DNA from: CAYMND01 sp964465065
GTDB taxonomy: Bacteria > Acidobacteriota > Aminicenantia > UBA2199
Length of the DNA: 32,521 bases
NCBI GenBank assembly: GCA_964465065.1
Contig: CAYXHZ010000035.1
Span: 1 to 32,521 of the forward strand
Reading direction: 5' to 3'
Positions 30,621 to 32,521 of the stretch are shown here, piece after piece (position 1 is the first letter of the stretch; every line of letters starts with the position of its first letter). Below the pieces are notes generated by a model that saw nothing but the letters and a program-made list of their open reading frames with translations, did no database searches and was not told the origin of the DNA. The translations under genes were made by a program, and so were the position numbers.

Positions 30621-32521
30621 TCATGCCACCCACAGTATCGCTTCTGTTGCCCAACCTCGACAACCGGCCTTTTCTGGAGGAACGCATGTCTTCCATCTGG
30701 GCCCAGACCTTCCAGGATTGGGAACTGATCGTCCTGGACGGCCGGTCCCGGGACGGTTCCTGGGAGTACCTGCAGGCCTGCGCCGCCACGGATCCCCGGA
30801 TCCGTCTGTACCAATCCGCAGACAGGGGCATCTACCGGAGCTTCAACCAATGCGTGGCGCTGGCCCGGGGCAAGTACGTCTATTTCGCCACCGGCGACGA
30901 CACCATGGCTCGGCATGCCTTGTCCGAAATGGTCGCGGCATTGGAAGAACGCTCCGACTGCGATATCGCCCACTGCAAACTGCGCATCATCGGTCCCGAC
31001 GGCCGTGAATCCGGCCAGAAACGATGGGACAACTTTTTCATCGTCCGCTATTTCGGCGATCTCATCGACCAGTGGCACATCCGCCTCGCCCCTCACGACG
31101 GCCTGCTGCATTTTTCCGGTATCACCGTCTACACCTCGCTGACCCAGCTGCTGATCCGGCGCAGTCTGTTCGAGCGCATCGGTGGATTTCGCGAGGACTG
31201 CGGTCCCATCGCCGATTTCGAATGGGAGATGCGCGCCACCCTGATCGCCAACACCGTGCACATCCCCCAATACCTGGCCAGTTGGCGTCTGCATGACGGC
31301 CAAGCCAGCTCGGACGACGCGCAGTCGAGCGCCAAAGCCTCCGGCCGCTTCATCGCCATGGCCCGTCACGCCCTTTGCAACGCCAGGCGGATCGAACCGG
31401 AAACCGTCAAGGGCCTGAAGTGCAACAAACTCCTGGTCATGATGCGCAAGGAAAAATTTTACAGCGCGCTTCGGGAAACAGGCAGAAAACGCGCGACCAG
31501 GCTGTACCGCCGCCCGCTCCTGCTGATCCGTCATCCGCTTCTCCTGGCAAACGGCCTCCGCCAAAAGAGAAAACGACTGCCGTTTTTGAACGATCAGGAT
31601 CGTCTGTCGTTCCTGTCGGCCATCATTCACGATCACGATCTGGAGCAAAATCTGCGCACCATCGCCCATGGCCGGAACCAGTCGCAACCGAGCGACGACA
31701 ACCCGCTGGCCATGGACCGCGATCGCTTTACCGCCTTGACCAGACAGCTGCAGGAAACAAAGATGTGGTTGTTCAAAGAAACGCCCCAGGTCGATTTCCA
31801 TGATGATTCCAAACCGCTCCTGGTATATCAGATGAGCAAAGTGGGTTCGTCCAGCGTGGATGTTTCCTTGAAAGCCCGTGTCGCCGACCCGGTTTTCCAT
31901 ATCCACCAGCTGAGCTTCGCCGGACTCGATGCCTCCATCGCCGAAACGCAGAAATGGCAGGCCGACAACCGCAACAACCGGAAAGAAACTGATGAAACCA
32001 GGGTTTTCAACGAGTTTTACTTCCAGTTCCTGCTCAGAAATCTTCACCAGCACAGAAGTTTGCGGGAAAAGCTGGAACAAGGCAAACACACTCTCCGACT
32101 CCGGGTGATCTCGTTGGTCAGGGATCCGATAGCCAGAGAAATCTCCGAATTTTTTTTCAACTTTTACAAACATCCCGAGTTGAGCCAAGTCCCGCAAGAC
32201 GAGTTGGTCGACAAGACGCTCGAGCTTCTGAAGAAGAAAAAAGAAGCCATTCTGGCCGACCCGAACAACTGGGCCCTGACATGGTTCGACAGCGAGTTCC
32301 GCAGCGTGCTGGGCATCGACATATTCCAGCATGCATTCGACCAACGGAAAGGGTATTCCATCATCGATGCCGGCACCACTCAGGTCTTACTGATCAAGAT
32401 GGAGCACCTTGACCGCTGTTTCACCGAAGCGGTTGCCGCTTTTTTACATATCCCGGACATGGCCCTGATCACCAAGAACCATGCCCTGAAAAAAGAGTAT
32501 TACCCGATTTACCGTCAGGTT
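30617..32521 (+). CDS. GT2 glycosyltransferase fused to a sulfotransferase-like (capsule-synthesis NKWYS-type) domain; 3' end beyond window
   Basis: The frame is open from the ATG at 30617 (ATGA overlap with the upstream stop) to the right edge, 635 residues so far. Residues 1-~230 are a GT-A domain: PTVSLLLPNLDNRPFL, the VLDGRSRDGS nucleotide loop (39-48), GIYRSFNQCVALARG and ATGDD (91-95) as the DxD-type site. Residues ~260-400 are basic and helical. From ~400 a second domain begins: YQMSKVGSSSV (404-414) resembles a PAPS loop, SLVRDPIARE (499-508) the 3'-phosphate block, and NNWALTWFD (550-558) matches the pattern of putative capsular polysaccharide synthesis (NKWYS-type) proteins. Both halves appear intact, so this is likely bifunctional: sugar addition plus sulfation. 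The second assignment is by pattern only. Confidence 0.8.
   Translation, partial: MIMPPTVSLLLPNLDNRPFLEERMSSIWAQTFQDWELIVLDGRSRDGSWEYLQACAATDPRIRLYQSADRGIYRSFNQCVALARGKYVYFATGDDTMARHALSEMVAALEERSDCDIAHCKLRIIGPDGRESGQKRWDNFFIVRYFGDLIDQWHIRLAPHDGLLHFSGITVYTSLTQLLIRRSLFERIGGFREDCGPIADFEWEMRATLIANTVHIPQYLASWRLHDGQASSDDAQSSAKASGRFIAMARHALCNARRIEPETVKGLKCNKLLVMMRKEKFYSALRETGRKRATRLYRRPLLLIRHPLLLANGLRQKRKRLPFLNDQDRLSFLSAIIHDHDLEQNLRTIAHGRNQSQPSDDNPLAMDRDRFTALTRQLQETKMWLFKETPQVDFHDDSKPLLVYQMSKVGSSSVDVSLKARVADPVFHIHQLSFAGLDASIAETQKWQADNRNNRKETDETRVFNEFYFQFLLRNLHQHRSLREKLEQGKHTLRLRVISLVRDPIAREISEFFFNFYKHPELSQVPQDELVDKTLELLKKKKEAILADPNNWALTWFDSEFRSVLGIDIFQHAFDQRKGYSIIDAGTTQVLLIKMEHLDRCFTEAVAAFLHIPDMALITKNHALKKEYYPIYRQV

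Noticed and set aside
1..32521. CRISPR arrays, tRNA or rRNA genes, IS elements, phage genes
   Set aside because: No regularly spaced repeats, no cloverleaf-like or rRNA-conserved stretches, no transposase, integrase or phage structural proteins were seen on either strand.

Overview
The window is a protein-dense, fairly GC-rich stretch of a Gram-negative bacterial chromosome. An outer membrane is implied by a TolC-family channel, a lipoprotein-type secretin and an ABC-type surface-glycan exporter. The MSHA-like machine set beside long polysaccharide operons resembles Desulfuromonadia and related deltaproteobacterial lineages. That taxonomic guess is inference at low confidence. I see no rRNA, tRNA, CRISPR array, IS element or integrase.

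Layout. (1) Positions 1-4891, minus strand: a left-edge-truncated CapD/FlaA1-type nucleotide-sugar dehydratase. Upstream of it, across a 380-nt AT-rich gap, lies a compact operon of a NusG-like antiterminator, an alkaline-phosphatase-superfamily hydrolase and an SDR nucleotide-sugar dehydratase. (2) 4966-6270, plus: a membrane-anchored TPR protein with a peptidase-MA-type zinc metalloprotease domain. (3) 6295-7857, minus: a TolC-like outer-membrane efflux protein. (4) 8055-17764, minus: an MSHA/type IV pilus/type II secretion-like assembly operon, transcribed MshE - MshG - MshI (PilM-PilN fusion) - a MshJ/MshK-like fusion - MshL secretin - MshM ATPase - MshN-like TPR protein - dtd. No pilin or prepilin peptidase gene is present. 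(5) 17839-27180, minus, and 27383 to the right edge, plus: a divergent surface-polysaccharide locus with an ABC-2 exporter (Wzm on minus, Wzt on plus), at least five glycosyltransferase or glycosyltransferase-like proteins, and five sulfotransferase-like domains. It also holds a pair of paralogous proteins of a family I do not recognise and a beta-propeller-like protein.

How the genes work together. The right half looks like a pathway for a heavily decorated, probably sulfated, surface glycan. The glycan would be assembled on a carrier in the cytoplasm, modified by PAPS-dependent sulfotransferases, and exported by Wzm/Wzt, whose long C-terminal domain would recognise a finished chain. The left part (CapD and SDR dehydratases, NusG-like regulator) looks like the end of a second or connected polysaccharide locus. 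The MSHA-like operon supplies an envelope-spanning fibre or secretion machine between the two. Almost every junction in the operons is an ATGA, GTGA or TGATG overlap or a gap of a few bases, so translational coupling is pervasive.

Most notable points: a glycosyltransferase fused to a sulfotransferase-like domain at the right edge; the density and diversity of sulfotransferases; the unknown paralog pair; a near-consensus promoter whose predicted start falls on the A of the mshE start codon, suggesting a leaderless mRNA; and a 24-5-24 MshEN-type repeat that has lost both leading arginines.
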